Source: Burkholderia cenocepacia
Lineage (GTDB): Bacteria > Pseudomonadota > Gammaproteobacteria > Burkholderiales > Burkholderiaceae
Direction: 5' to 3'
DNA: 64,000 bases
NCBI RefSeq assembly: GCF_900446215.1
Contig: NZ_UAQZ01000013.1
Coordinates: forward strand, 620,001-684,000
Below are positions 7,972-16,008 of the stretch, piece after piece. The notes beneath the pieces are model-generated. The model was given only the letters and a program-made list of their open reading frames with translations, searched no databases and was not told the origin of the DNA. The position numbers were made by a program, and so were the translations under genes. Within the stretch, counting starts at the first letter, position 1. Each line of letters begins with the position of its first letter.

Positions 7972-9423
7972 ATGTCCGCCCCGGTCTCCAACGTCCGCCC
8001 TGCTCCGGATACGGTACTCGTCGATATCGTCGACTACGTGCTGAACACCGGTATCGACAGCGCGCTCGCGCTGGAGACGGCGCGTCATTGCCTGATCGAC
8101 ACGCTCGGATGCGGACTCGAGGCGCTGTCCTACCCTGCCTGCACCAAGCTGCTCGGCCCCGTCGTGCCCGGCACGATCGTGCCGAACGGTGCGAAGGTGC
8201 CCGGCACGTCCTTCCAGCTCGATCCCGTCCAGGCCGCGTTCGGCATCGGCGCGATGATCCGCTGGCTGGACTTCAACGACACCTGGCTCGCCGCCGAATG
8301 GGGTCATCCGTCCGACAACCTCGGCGGGATCCTGGCGACGGCCGACTGGCTCTCCCGCACGGCCCGCGCGGCCGGCCGGAAGCCGCTCCCGATGCGCGAC
8401 GTGCTGGTCGCGATGATTCAGGCCCACGAGATCCAGGGCTGCCTCGCCCTCGAGAATTCGTTCAACGCGGTCGGGCTCGACCACGTGCTGCTCGTGAAGG
8501 TCGCGTCGACGGCCGTCGTCGGGCGGCTCCTCGGGCTCACGCGCGACGAGTTGATCAACGCGGTCTCCAACGCATTCGTCGACGGCCACGCGCTGCGTAC
8601 CTACCGCCATGCGCCGAACACCGGTTCGCGCAAATCCTGGGCGGCCGGCGACGCGACGTCCCGCGCGGTGCGCCTCGCGCTGATCGCGAAAACGGGTGAA
8701 ATGGGCTATCCGTCGGCGCTCACCGCCAAAACCTGGGGCTTCTACGACGTGCTGTTCGACGGCAAGCCGTTCCGCTTCCAGCGCCCGTACGGCACGTACG
8801 TGATGGAAAACGTGCTGTTCAAGATCGCGTTCCCCGCCGAATTCCATGCGCAGACGGCCGCCGAGGCCGCGCTGCAGCTGCACGCGCAGCTCGCCGCGGC
8901 GGGCCGCACGACCGACGACATCAGCCGGATCACGATCCGCACGCACGCGGCCGCGATCCGCATCATCGACAAGCAGGGCCCGCTCGCCAATCCGGCCGAC
9001 CGCGACCACTGCATCCAGTACATGGTCGCCGTGCCGCTGCTGTTCGGCCGGCTGACCGCGGCCGACTATGAAGACTCGGCCGCGGCGGACCCGCGCATCG
9101 ACGCGCTGCGCGCGAAAACCGTGTGCGTCGAGGATCCGCAGTTCACGAAGGATTACCACGATCCGGACAAGCGATCGATCGCGAATGCGCTGACGATCGC
9201 GTTCACGGACGGATCGAAGCTTGCCGAAGTGGCGGTCGAGTACCCGCTCGGCCATCGGCGGCGCCGCGCCGAAGGTGTTCCGCTGCTGGTCGAGAAGTTC
9301 AGGACCAACCTCGCCCGCCGCTTCCCGGCCAAGCAGCAACAAGCGATTCTCGACGTGTCGCTGGACCAGGCAAAGCTCGAAGCGATGCCGGTCGATGAGT
9401 ACGTCGACTTGTATGTGATATAG
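7972..9423 (+). CDS. prpD: 2-methylcitrate dehydratase (PrpD/MmgE family)
   Basis: A 483-residue enzyme of the MmgE/PrpD family, dehydrating 2-methylcitrate to 2-methyl-cis-aconitate (sometimes also citrate). Recognisable segments are ARHCLIDTLGCGLEAL, FNDTWLAAEWGHPSDN, NSFNAVGLDH, ASTAVVGRLLGLTRDE and GSRKSWAAGDATSRAVRLALIA in consecutive parts of the N-terminal helical domain. The C-terminal domain carries FPAEFHAQTAAEAAL. It follows the secreted protein gene by 27 bp and precedes acnA by 52 bp. No prpB or prpC is beside it, so it is either a scattered part of the methylcitrate cycle or works with AcnA in a TCA setting. Confidence 0.93.
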   Translation: MSAPVSNVRPAPDTVLVDIVDYVLNTGIDSALALETARHCLIDTLGCGLEALSYPACTKLLGPVVPGTIVPNGAKVPGTSFQLDPVQAAFGIGAMIRWLDFNDTWLAAEWGHPSDNLGGILATADWLSRTARAAGRKPLPMRDVLVAMIQAHEIQGCLALENSFNAVGLDHVLLVKVASTAVVGRLLGLTRDELINAVSNAFVDGHALRTYRHAPNTGSRKSWAAGDATSRAVRLALIAKTGEMGYPSALTAKTWGFYDVLFDGKPFRFQRPYGTYVMENVLFKIAFPAEFHAQTAAEAALQLHAQLAAAGRTTDDISRITIRTHAAAIRIIDKQGPLANPADRDHCIQYMVAVPLLFGRLTAADYEDSAAADPRIDALRAKTVCVEDPQFTKDYHDPDKRSIANALTIAFTDGSKLAEVAVEYPLGHRRRRAEGVPLLVEKFRTNLARRFPAKQQQAILDVSLDQAKLEAMPVDEYVDLYVI

Positions 9424-9475
9424 CCGTCAGATACAGGACTCTTTGTTTCCTAGCCTTAAACCCAGGAAAATCACC

Positions 9476-12193
9476 ATGGCCCACAATCTCCACAAGACCC
9501 TCAAGGAATTCGACAGCGGTTCCGGCAAAGGCAAGTTCTACTCGCTGCCGCAACTCGGCAAGGAGCTGAAGACGAAGATCGAACGCCTGCCGGTGTCGAT
9601 CCGCATCGTGCTCGAGTCCGTGCTGCGCAACTACGACGGCAAGAAAATCACCGAAGAGCACATCGAGCAGCTCGCGAACTGGAAGCCGACCGCGAAGCGC
9701 GTCGACGAGATTCCGTTCGTCGTGTCGCGCGTCGTGCTGCAGGATTTCACGGGCGTGCCGCTGCTCGCCGACATCGCGGCCATGCGCGGCGTCGCCGAGC
9801 GTACGGGCAAGAACCCGAAGAAGATCGAGCCGCTGGTCCCGGTCGATCTCGTCGTCGACCACTCGGTCCAGATCGACTACTTCCGCCAGAAGGACGCGCT
9901 CGACCTGAACATGAAGCTGGAATTCCAGCGCAACAACGAGCGCTACCAGTTCATGAAGTGGGGCATGCAGGCGTTCGACACGTTCAAGGTCGTGCCGCCG
10001 GGCGTGGGCATCGTCCACCAGGTGAACCTCGAGTACCTCGCGCGCGGCGTGCACAAGAAGGCCGACGGCACCGACACCGTGTACTACCCGGACACCCTCG
10101 TCGGCACGGACAGCCACACGACGATGATCAACGGCATCGGCGTGGTCGGCTGGGGCGTGGGCGGCATCGAGGCGGAAGCCGGCATGCTCGGCCAGCCGGT
10201 GTACTTCCTGACGCCGGACGTCGTCGGCGTCGAGCTGAAGGGCAAGCTGCGCGAAGGCGTGACGGCCACCGACCTGGTGCTGACGATCACCGAGATGCTG
10301 CGCAAGGAGAAGGTCGTCGGCAAGTTCGTCGAATTCTTCGGCGAAGGCACGAAGTCGCTGTCGCTGCCGGACCGCGCGACGATCGGCAACATGGCGCCGG
10401 AATACGGCGCGACGATGGGCTTCTTCCCGGTCGACGAAAAGACGATCGACTATTTCGAAGGCACCGGCCGCACGAAGGCCGAGATCGCCGCGTTCGAAAA
10501 CTACTTCAAGGCGCAGAAGCTGTTCGGCATTCCGAAGGCCGGCGACATCGACTACACGAAGACGGTGACGCTCGACCTCGCGACGGTCGCCCCGTCGCTG
10601 GCCGGCCCGAAGCGCCCGCAGGACCGCATCGAGATCGGCCACGTCAAGTCGACGTTCACCGACCTGTTCTCGAAGCCGGTCGCGGAGAACGGCTTCGCGA
10701 AGAAGGCGGAAGACCTGAACACCCAGTACACGACGAGCAACGGCGTCGACGTGAAGAACGGCGACGTGCTGATCGCCGCGATCACGTCGTGCACGAACAC
10801 GTCGAACCCGAGCGTGCTGCTGGCCGCCGGCCTGCTCGCGAAGAAGGCGGTCGAGGCCGGCCTCACGGTCGACCCGAAGATCAAGACCTCGCTCGCGCCG
10901 GGATCGCGCATCGTCACCGAGTACCTGACGAAGACGGGCCTGCTGCCCTATCTGTCGAAGCTCGGCTTCGAAGTCGCGGCCTACGGCTGCACGACCTGTA
11001 TCGGCAACGCGGGCGACCTGACGCCGGAACTGAACGAAGCGATCACGAAGAACGACATCGTCGCGGCGGCCGTGCTGTCGGGCAACCGTAACTTCGAAGC
11101 ACGTATCCACCCGAATATCCGCGCGAACTTCCTCGCGTCGCCGCCGCTCGTCGTCGCGTACGCGATCGCCGGCAACATCACGCGCGACCTGATGACCGAG
11201 CCGGTCGGCAAGGGCAAGGGCGGCCGCGACATCTACCTCGGCGACATCTGGCCGACGAGCGACGAAATCCACGCGCTGCTCAAGTTCGCGCTCGACCCGA
11301 AGAAGTTCGAGGACAACTACTCGAAGCTGACCAAGAAGGGCGACCTCTGGAGCAAGATCGAGGGTGAGACGGGCGAGGTCTACGACTGGCCGAAGTCGAC
11401 GTATATCGCCGAGCCGCCGTTCTTCGGCAACGACTTCTCGATGGAGCCGGCTGCATCGATCCCGACGGTCAAGGGCGCGCGCGCCCTGGGCATCTTCGGC
11501 GACTCGGTCACGACCGACCACATCAGCCCGGCAGGCTCGATCAAGGAAGATTCGCCGGCCGGCAAGTGGCTGAAGGAAAACGGCGTGCAGAAGGCCGACT
11601 TCAACAGCTACGGCTCGCGCCGCGGCAACCACGACGTGATGATGCGCGGCACGTTCGCGAACGTCCGGATCAAGAACCTGATGATCCCGGCGAAGGCGGA
11701 CGGTACGCGCGTCGAAGGCGGCCTGACGATCCACCAGCCGAGCGGCGAACAGCAGTCGATCTACGACGCGGCCATGCAATACGTGGCCGCCGGCACGCCG
11801 ACCGTCGTGTTCGCGGGCGAAGAGTACGGTACGGGCTCGTCGCGCGACTGGGCCGCGAAGGGCACGCAACTGCTCGGCGTGAAGGCCGTGATCGCACGCA
11901 GCTTCGAGCGGATCCACCGCTCGAACCTGGTCGGCATGGGCGTGCTGCCGCTGCAGTTCAAGGGCTCGGACAGCGTCCAGTCGCTCGGCATCACCGGTGA
12001 AGAGACGTACGACATCGAAGGCCTCGGCGACGACTTCAAGCCGCAGCAGGACGTCACGCTCGTGATCCATCGCAAGAACGGCGAAACGCAGCGCGTGCCG
12101 GTACTGCTGCGCATCGATACGCCGATCGAAGTCGATTACTACAAGCACGGCGGGATTCTGCCGTTCGTGCTGCGCTCGCTGCTCGCAGCGTAA
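9476..12193 (+). CDS. acnA: aconitate hydratase AcnA (iron-regulatory-protein type)
   Basis: A 905-residue monomeric aconitase interconverting citrate and isocitrate. The ATG at 9476 (MAHNLHKTLKEF) is chosen over an in-frame ATG at 9443 because MAHNLHKTL matches the AcnA N-terminus. The [4Fe-4S] ligands are in SCTNTSNPSV and YGCTTCIGNAG. Active-site motifs include GTDSHTTMINGIGV, TTDHISPAGSI and GEEYGTGSSRDWAAKG. The length fits the AcnA/IRP1 class, not AcnB. It ends the rightward TCA unit and is followed by a strong terminator. Confidence 0.97.
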   Translation: MAHNLHKTLKEFDSGSGKGKFYSLPQLGKELKTKIERLPVSIRIVLESVLRNYDGKKITEEHIEQLANWKPTAKRVDEIPFVVSRVVLQDFTGVPLLADIAAMRGVAERTGKNPKKIEPLVPVDLVVDHSVQIDYFRQKDALDLNMKLEFQRNNERYQFMKWGMQAFDTFKVVPPGVGIVHQVNLEYLARGVHKKADGTDTVYYPDTLVGTDSHTTMINGIGVVGWGVGGIEAEAGMLGQPVYFLTPDVVGVELKGKLREGVTATDLVLTITEMLRKEKVVGKFVEFFGEGTKSLSLPDRATIGNMAPEYGATMGFFPVDEKTIDYFEGTGRTKAEIAAFENYFKAQKLFGIPKAGDIDYTKTVTLDLATVAPSLAGPKRPQDRIEIGHVKSTFTDLFSKPVAENGFAKKAEDLNTQYTTSNGVDVKNGDVLIAAITSCTNTSNPSVLLAAGLLAKKAVEAGLTVDPKIKTSLAPGSRIVTEYLTKTGLLPYLSKLGFEVAAYGCTTCIGNAGDLTPELNEAITKNDIVAAAVLSGNRNFEARIHPNIRANFLASPPLVVAYAIAGNITRDLMTEPVGKGKGGRDIYLGDIWPTSDEIHALLKFALDPKKFEDNYSKLTKKGDLWSKIEGETGEVYDWPKSTYIAEPPFFGNDFSMEPAASIPTVKGARALGIFGDSVTTDHISPAGSIKEDSPAGKWLKENGVQKADFNSYGSRRGNHDVMMRGTFANVRIKNLMIPAKADGTRVEGGLTIHQPSGEQQSIYDAAMQYVAAGTPTVVFAGEEYGTGSSRDWAAKGTQLLGVKAVIARSFERIHRSNLVGMGVLPLQFKGSDSVQSLGITGEETYDIEGLGDDFKPQQDVTLVIHRKNGETQRVPVLLRIDTPIEVDYYKHGGILPFVLRSLLAA

Positions 12194-12250
12194 GCGCCCT
12201 GCTTTTGCAGGTGCCGCAGCCGCCTCGCGGCGGTTGCGGCCGATTTGGAT

Positions 12251-12277
12251 GCCCGACCTCGTGTCGGGCTTTTTTTC
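12251..12277 (+). terminator. rho-independent terminator after acnA
   Basis: GCCCGAC (12251-12257) pairs with GTCGGGC (12263-12269) across a 5-nt loop and is followed directly by seven T residues. A second GC-rich hairpin lies just upstream (about 12212-12240). This ends the mdh-acnA direction and also separates it from the opposing DUF1801 gene. Confidence 0.9.
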
Positions 12278-12369
12278 GTGCACCGGTCGGTGTGCGGCCG
12301 GCGCAGCGCCGATCGCACGGCGGCGGCCCGCTTTCGCGCGACGTCACCCGCCGGTATCCGGCTCGCGCG

Positions 12370-12810
12370 TCACGCCGCCTTGCTGCTTCGCACCTTCGCG
12401 CCCGCGGAGGAACCCGATCGCGCGTTCTTCTTCAGATGCGTGCGGTTGTATTCGATCGCCGCGCGCACAAGGTTCTTCAATGCCCGCTTGTCGATCCTGT
12501 CGCCTTCGAAGAAATCGATCGCCCGCCGCGCATTGCCGTCGAGACCGTCGTTGAACAGCTGGTCGGGATCGGGCAGTTTCGCGCCGTGCATGAAAGTCAG
12601 CTTCACCTTGCCCTTGTGCGCGTTCGCCACTGCGATCATCCCGTTGCACGACCATACGGGGCTGCCCATCCATTTCCATTCCTCGACGATGCCCGCTTGC
12701 GCGTCGAGGATCGTCTGGCGCAGGTCCGCGAAAGTCTTGCCGCGCCAGTCGGCGATGCCGGCGATCAGCGCGTCGATGCGCGCCGACGGCGTGAGATCGG
12801 TTGTACTCAT
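12370..12810 (-). CDS. DUF1801 domain protein (YdhG-like)
   Basis: A 146-residue cytoplasmic protein of the DUF1801 family, whose biochemical role is unknown. Family features are WRGKTFADLRQTI, EEWKWMGSPVW and the closing KLTFMHGAKLPDP-type segment, here over residues 20-90. The C-terminal tail is Lys/Ser/Ala-rich (about 120-146). Its ATG overlaps the stop of the AHSA1 gene by 4 bp (ATGA), so it is the third member of a translationally coupled arsR-AHSA1-DUF1801 operon. DUF1801 and AHSA1 genes are often found together. Confidence 0.88.
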   Translation of the reverse strand: MSTTDLTPSARIDALIAGIADWRGKTFADLRQTILDAQAGIVEEWKWMGSPVWSCNGMIAVANAHKGKVKLTFMHGAKLPDPDQLFNDGLDGNARRAIDFFEGDRIDKRALKNLVRAAIEYNRTHLKKNARSGSSAGAKVRSSKAA

Positions 12811-13244
12811 GCGCGGGCCTCCGTGCCTTCATCGGGATCGGGACGCGCCAGCACCTGTTCGAGCGACGCGAAGAACTGTGCCCACCCGTGCTGCGCACCG
12901 CGGTACGCCTGCTCCTGGTCCGTGCGGAAGCCGGCCTGCTCCATCCGCAACAGCGTGCCGCGCGGCGTCGGCGTGAGCGTCCACGTCACGACGCTTTCGA
13001 GGCCATAGGCGGCCCATGTATAGGACAGCACGCGCTGCGGCTCGATCGTCAGGACCGTGCAGTCGACCGAGCCCCAGTCCGCGCGAAAGGTGAATGCACG
13101 GCCCGCGACGGGCTCGAAGTCGCTCTGCATCAGCCACGCCTCGATCAGGTGCGGTTGCGTGAGCGCACGCCAGATCTTCTCCGGCGGATGCGGCAGCTCG
13201 CGGTCGACGACGACGGAGCGCGTTTCGGTAGAGGCTTGGTTCAT
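12807..13244 (-). CDS. SRPBCC/AHSA1 domain protein
   Basis: A 145-residue protein starting MNQASTETRSVVVDRELPH at 13244. It has the START-like/AHSA1 pattern: PPEKIWRALTQPHLIEAWL near the N-terminus, then a cavity-forming beta sheet and VTWTLTPTPRGTLLRMEQAG, with a C-terminal helix GWAQFFASLEQVL. These proteins bind small hydrophobic ligands or act as Hsp90 co-chaperone-like modules. The start overlaps the arsR stop by 4 bp, and its stop overlaps the DUF1801 start by 4 bp. An ArsR regulator followed by AHSA1 is a recurrent bacterial gene pair; the ligand is unknown. Confidence 0.92.
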   Translation of the reverse strand: MNQASTETRSVVVDRELPHPPEKIWRALTQPHLIEAWLMQSDFEPVAGRAFTFRADWGSVDCTVLTIEPQRVLSYTWAAYGLESVVTWTLTPTPRGTLLRMEQAGFRTDQEQAYRGAQHGWAQFFASLEQVLARPDPDEGTEARA

Positions 13245-13573
13245 TGATCCATCCTTTTGAGCAGATCTTCGAGGGCATCGAACCGGCGCTGCCAGAAGCC
13301 CGCCATCTGGCTCGTCCAGTCGATCAACGGGGCCAGCGCCTGCGGCTGCGCGCTGTAGTGCGTCTGCCGGCCTTCGTGACGGTCGTTCACGAGCCCGGCC
13401 TGCTTCAGTACGCCAAGGTGCTTCGACACGGCCGGCTGCGACACGCCCGCATGGGCGGTCAGCGCGGCAACCGTCAGCTCGCCCTCCGCGCAGAGCCGCT
13501 CGAACAGCGCGCGGCGCGTGGGATCGGCGAGTGTCCGGAACAGCGTGTCGTGGGTGTTCTGCATGTCTGGCAC
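13241..13573 (-). CDS. ArsR-family transcriptional regulator
   Basis: A 110-residue winged-helix regulator. The core is TLFRTLADPTRRALFERLCAEGELTVAALTAHAGVSQPAVSKHLGVLKQAGLVNDRHEGRQTHYSA, where the recognition helix is SQPAVSKHLGVLKQAG. There is no CVC motif or other cysteine metal site in the helix, so it is probably not a metal sensor but belongs to the ArsR group paired with AHSA1 proteins (inference). The start at 13573 (MPDMQNTHD) could instead be the ATG three codons later. A 22-bp palindrome lies about 130 bp upstream. Confidence 0.93.
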   Translation of the reverse strand: MPDMQNTHDTLFRTLADPTRRALFERLCAEGELTVAALTAHAGVSQPAVSKHLGVLKQAGLVNDRHEGRQTHYSAQPQALAPLIDWTSQMAGFWQRRFDALEDLLKRMDQ

Positions 13574-13704
13574 AATTCATAACTCGATGGTTATGGATTG
13601 AAGGATATCTGCTGATCGCCGTACGTCAAGGCGGGATTTCGCGAACGACATCGTTCGATCCCGCGCCACGGGTGCGTGCGTCGCACTGGCTCGAGTCGAC
13701 ACCC

Positions 13705-13726
13705 GATTAGAGCATTTCCTCTAATC
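13705..13726. promoter_or_regulatory. perfect palindrome GATTAGAG-N6-CTCTAATC
   Basis: The arms GATTAGAG (13705-13712) and CTCTAATC (13719-13726) are perfect complements with a 6-bp spacer. The site lies 132 bp upstream of arsR and about 490 bp upstream of the protease. A near-identical site, GACTAGAT-N6-CTCTAATC, lies upstream of lipA at 26067-26088. It is probably a dimeric regulator site; the regulator is unknown. Confidence 0.55.
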
Positions 13727-14081
13727 CGCGATTGCGACGCGCGATCCGAAAGCAGCCTGCAAGACTGGCCGCTGGGCTGTTCCACAGTTCGGGAAACGTT
13801 TGGCTTCGGCCTGCCCCGTTCTTGTGCCTGCACGAAGCCGTTCCTGACGAGTCGCTTCCAATGACCACATAGTGCGATACGGCGTGCGGCCATTGACACG
13901 CACACGCCACGCAACCGCGCGGCGCGCCCTTCCAGGCCCGCGCACATTCCGATGCTGCAACGAACGACGCGTGCGTGTGAGCGACGCGCGTGGCCGTGCC
14001 GTCGTGCCGCGAACCGGTTCCGCCCACGGCGCCCGCCATTGCCAGCGTGAACGACGCCGCGCGCGCACGCATGCGCCCAGT

Positions 14082-14113
14082 TGTCAGAACTGACAGCTAT
14101 GGAAACTGGCAGC
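14082..14113. promoter_or_regulatory. palindrome TGTCAG-AA-CTGACA with an overlapping direct repeat
   Basis: TGTCAG and CTGACA (14082-14095) form a perfect 6-bp inverted repeat around AA. The sequence AACTGACAGC (14088-14097) recurs as AACTGGCAGC (14104-14113), 16 bp further on. The element lies about 100-130 bp before the protease ATG, a plausible operator position. Confidence 0.4.
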
Positions 14114-14211
14114 TACCCGAACGGCACCGAGGCCCTACGCTCGTCACCGCTCGCGGCCCCACAAGGGCCGGGGGTTCCAGTAACGTCGCCTCTCCTAAAA
14201 AAGGACTCCCG

Positions 14212-15945
14212 ATGAAAAGGAACGCCTGGTTTGCCCTTCCCCTTCCGTCGCCCCGCCGCCTGGCGTGCGTGGCACCACTCGTGTTCGCCGCCGCTGCGGC
14301 GCATGCGACGACGGATTGGGTCGATACCCACACGAAGGCCTTTCTGACCGGCCCGCAGTTGATGGCGCGCAGTGCGGCGCCGTCGCTCGAACTGGCAGCC
14401 GGTGAAACGACCAACGTCGTCGTCAGCCTGAAGCTGCGCAACGCCACGCAGCTCAAGCAACTGGCGCGCGACGTGAACCGGCCCGGCAGCGCGCATTACC
14501 GCCAGTACCTGACGCACGAGCAATTCCTCGCGAACTACGCGCCGACCGACGCGCAGGTGAAGTCGGTCGTCGACTATCTGCACAAGAGCGGCTTCACGAA
14601 TGTCGAGGTCGCGCCGAACCGGCTGCTGGTCTCCGCCAGCGGCACGGCCGGCACGGTGAAGGCTGCGTTCAACACGTCGCTCGTGCACTTCGAGTACGCG
14701 GGCCGCTCGGGCTTCGCCAACACGTCGACCGCGCAGGTGCCGCGCGCACTCGGCGACGTCGTCGGCTCGGTGCTCGGGCTGCAAAGTGTCGCGCGTGCGC
14801 GGCCGATGCTGCGCATCGGCAACGTCGCGAAGCCGCAGGCACTCGCCGCCGGCACGGCCACCGGCCACTATCCGAAGGAATTCCCGGGCCTCTACAACGC
14901 GACCGGCGTGCCGACCGCGGCCGGCGTGACGGTCGGCATCATCACGATCGGCGGCGTGGCGCAGACGCTGCAGGACCTGAAGCAGTTCACGTCGAGCAAC
15001 GGCTACGGCACGGTCTCCACGCAGACCGTCAAGACCAACGGCACGGGCGGCAGCTATACCGACGACCAGGACGGCCAGGGCGAATGGGATCTCGACAGCC
15101 AGTCGATCGTCGGCTCGGCCGGCGGCCAGGTCGGCAAGCTGGTGTTCTACATGGCGGACCTCAACGCCGCCGGCAACACGGGCCTCACGCAGGCATTCAA
15201 CCGCGCGGTGTCGGACAACACCGCGAAGGTGATCAACGTGTCGCTCGGCTGGTGCGAAACCGATGCAAACGCGGACGGCACGCTCGACGCCGAGGAACAG
15301 ATCTTCACGACAGCCGCCGCGCAGGGGCAGACCTTCTCGGTATCGTCGGGCGACGAAGGCGTGTACGAGTGCAACAACCGCGGCTATCCGGACGGCGCGA
15401 ACTACACGGTGTCGTGGCCGGCTTCGTCGCCGCACGTGCTCGCGATCGGCGGCACGACGCTCTACACGACGTCGGCCGGTGCGTTCTCGAACGAGACGGT
15501 GTGGAACGAAGGGCTCGATTCGAACGGCAAGCTGTGGGCGACGGGCGGCGGCGTCAGCACGATCCTGCCCGCGCCGTCGTGGCAGTCGGGCAGCAATCGC
15601 CAGTTGCCGGACGTCTCGTTCGACGCCGCGCAGAGCACGGGCGCGTACATCTACAACTACGGCCAGTTGCAGCAGATCGGCGGCACGAGCCTCGCCGCCC
15701 CGATCTTCACGGGCTTCTGGGCCCGCCTGCTCGCGGCGAACGGGACCGGCCTCGGCTTCCCGGCCGGCAACTTCTATGCGGACATTCCGTCGCATCCGTC
15801 GCTCGTGCGCTATGACGTCACGTCGGGCAACAACGGCTATCAGGGGTATGGCTACAAGGCCGGCACCGGCTGGGATCTGACCACCGGCTTCGGCAGCCTA
15901 AACATCGCGAACCTCAACCAGCTGATCAAGTCGGGCGGGTTCTGA
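14212..15945 (+). CDS. secreted S53 family serine-carboxyl peptidase (sedolisin/kumamolisin type) with propeptide
   Basis: The protein has 577 residues from the ATG at 14212, behind an AAAGGA ribosome site. It has a signal peptide (to about residue 35, AAAAHATT), a prokumamolisin activation domain (about 40-210; SAHYRQYLTHEQFLANYAPT) and the S53 catalytic domain. The predicted triad is Glu291 and Asp295 in GEWDLDSQ and Ser493 in GGTSLAAP, with oxyanion Asp381 in SGDEG. The C-terminal calcium site appears as TSGNNG and GTGWDLTTGFGSLN. It should be exported and activate itself at acid pH. A paralogue lies at 58280-60112. Confidence 0.94.
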   Translation: MKRNAWFALPLPSPRRLACVAPLVFAAAAAHATTDWVDTHTKAFLTGPQLMARSAAPSLELAAGETTNVVVSLKLRNATQLKQLARDVNRPGSAHYRQYLTHEQFLANYAPTDAQVKSVVDYLHKSGFTNVEVAPNRLLVSASGTAGTVKAAFNTSLVHFEYAGRSGFANTSTAQVPRALGDVVGSVLGLQSVARARPMLRIGNVAKPQALAAGTATGHYPKEFPGLYNATGVPTAAGVTVGIITIGGVAQTLQDLKQFTSSNGYGTVSTQTVKTNGTGGSYTDDQDGQGEWDLDSQSIVGSAGGQVGKLVFYMADLNAAGNTGLTQAFNRAVSDNTAKVINVSLGWCETDANADGTLDAEEQIFTTAAAQGQTFSVSSGDEGVYECNNRGYPDGANYTVSWPASSPHVLAIGGTTLYTTSAGAFSNETVWNEGLDSNGKLWATGGGVSTILPAPSWQSGSNRQLPDVSFDAAQSTGAYIYNYGQLQQIGGTSLAAPIFTGFWARLLAANGTGLGFPAGNFYADIPSHPSLVRYDVTSGNNGYQGYGYKAGTGWDLTTGFGSLNIANLNQLIKSGGF

Positions 15946-15959
15946 GCGAAGCGTGAAGG

Positions 15960-15990
15960 CCGGCGCGCGGCGAGGGTTGCCGTGCGCCGG
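15960..15990. terminator. hairpin between the convergent protease and MFS genes
   Basis: CCGGCGC (15960-15966) pairs with GCGCCGG (15984-15990) across a 17-nt loop, 15 bp after the protease stop. There is no T-tract, so it is only a possible terminator. Confidence 0.4.
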
Positions 15991-16008
15991 TTGTGACCGC
16001 CCCGCCCC

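Larger units (their letters stand above)
13574..14211. other. 638-bp noncoding region between arsR and the S53 protease gene
   Basis: No reading frame here looks like a protein; the short open frames on both strands have Arg/Ala-rich shadow composition. The region does hold a perfect palindrome (13705-13726) and a smaller one (14082-14095) with an adjacent direct repeat. Other parts show no structure that I can support. Confidence 0.6.

Noticed and set aside
9299..12283. A 994-codon open frame on the minus strand over acnA
   Set aside because: It mirrors the acnA reading frame; the sense strand carries all aconitase motifs.
14082..14113. A quorum-sensing lux-type box upstream of the first S53 protease
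   Set aside because: CTG and CAG words are present but their spacing does not fit an 18-20 bp lux box.
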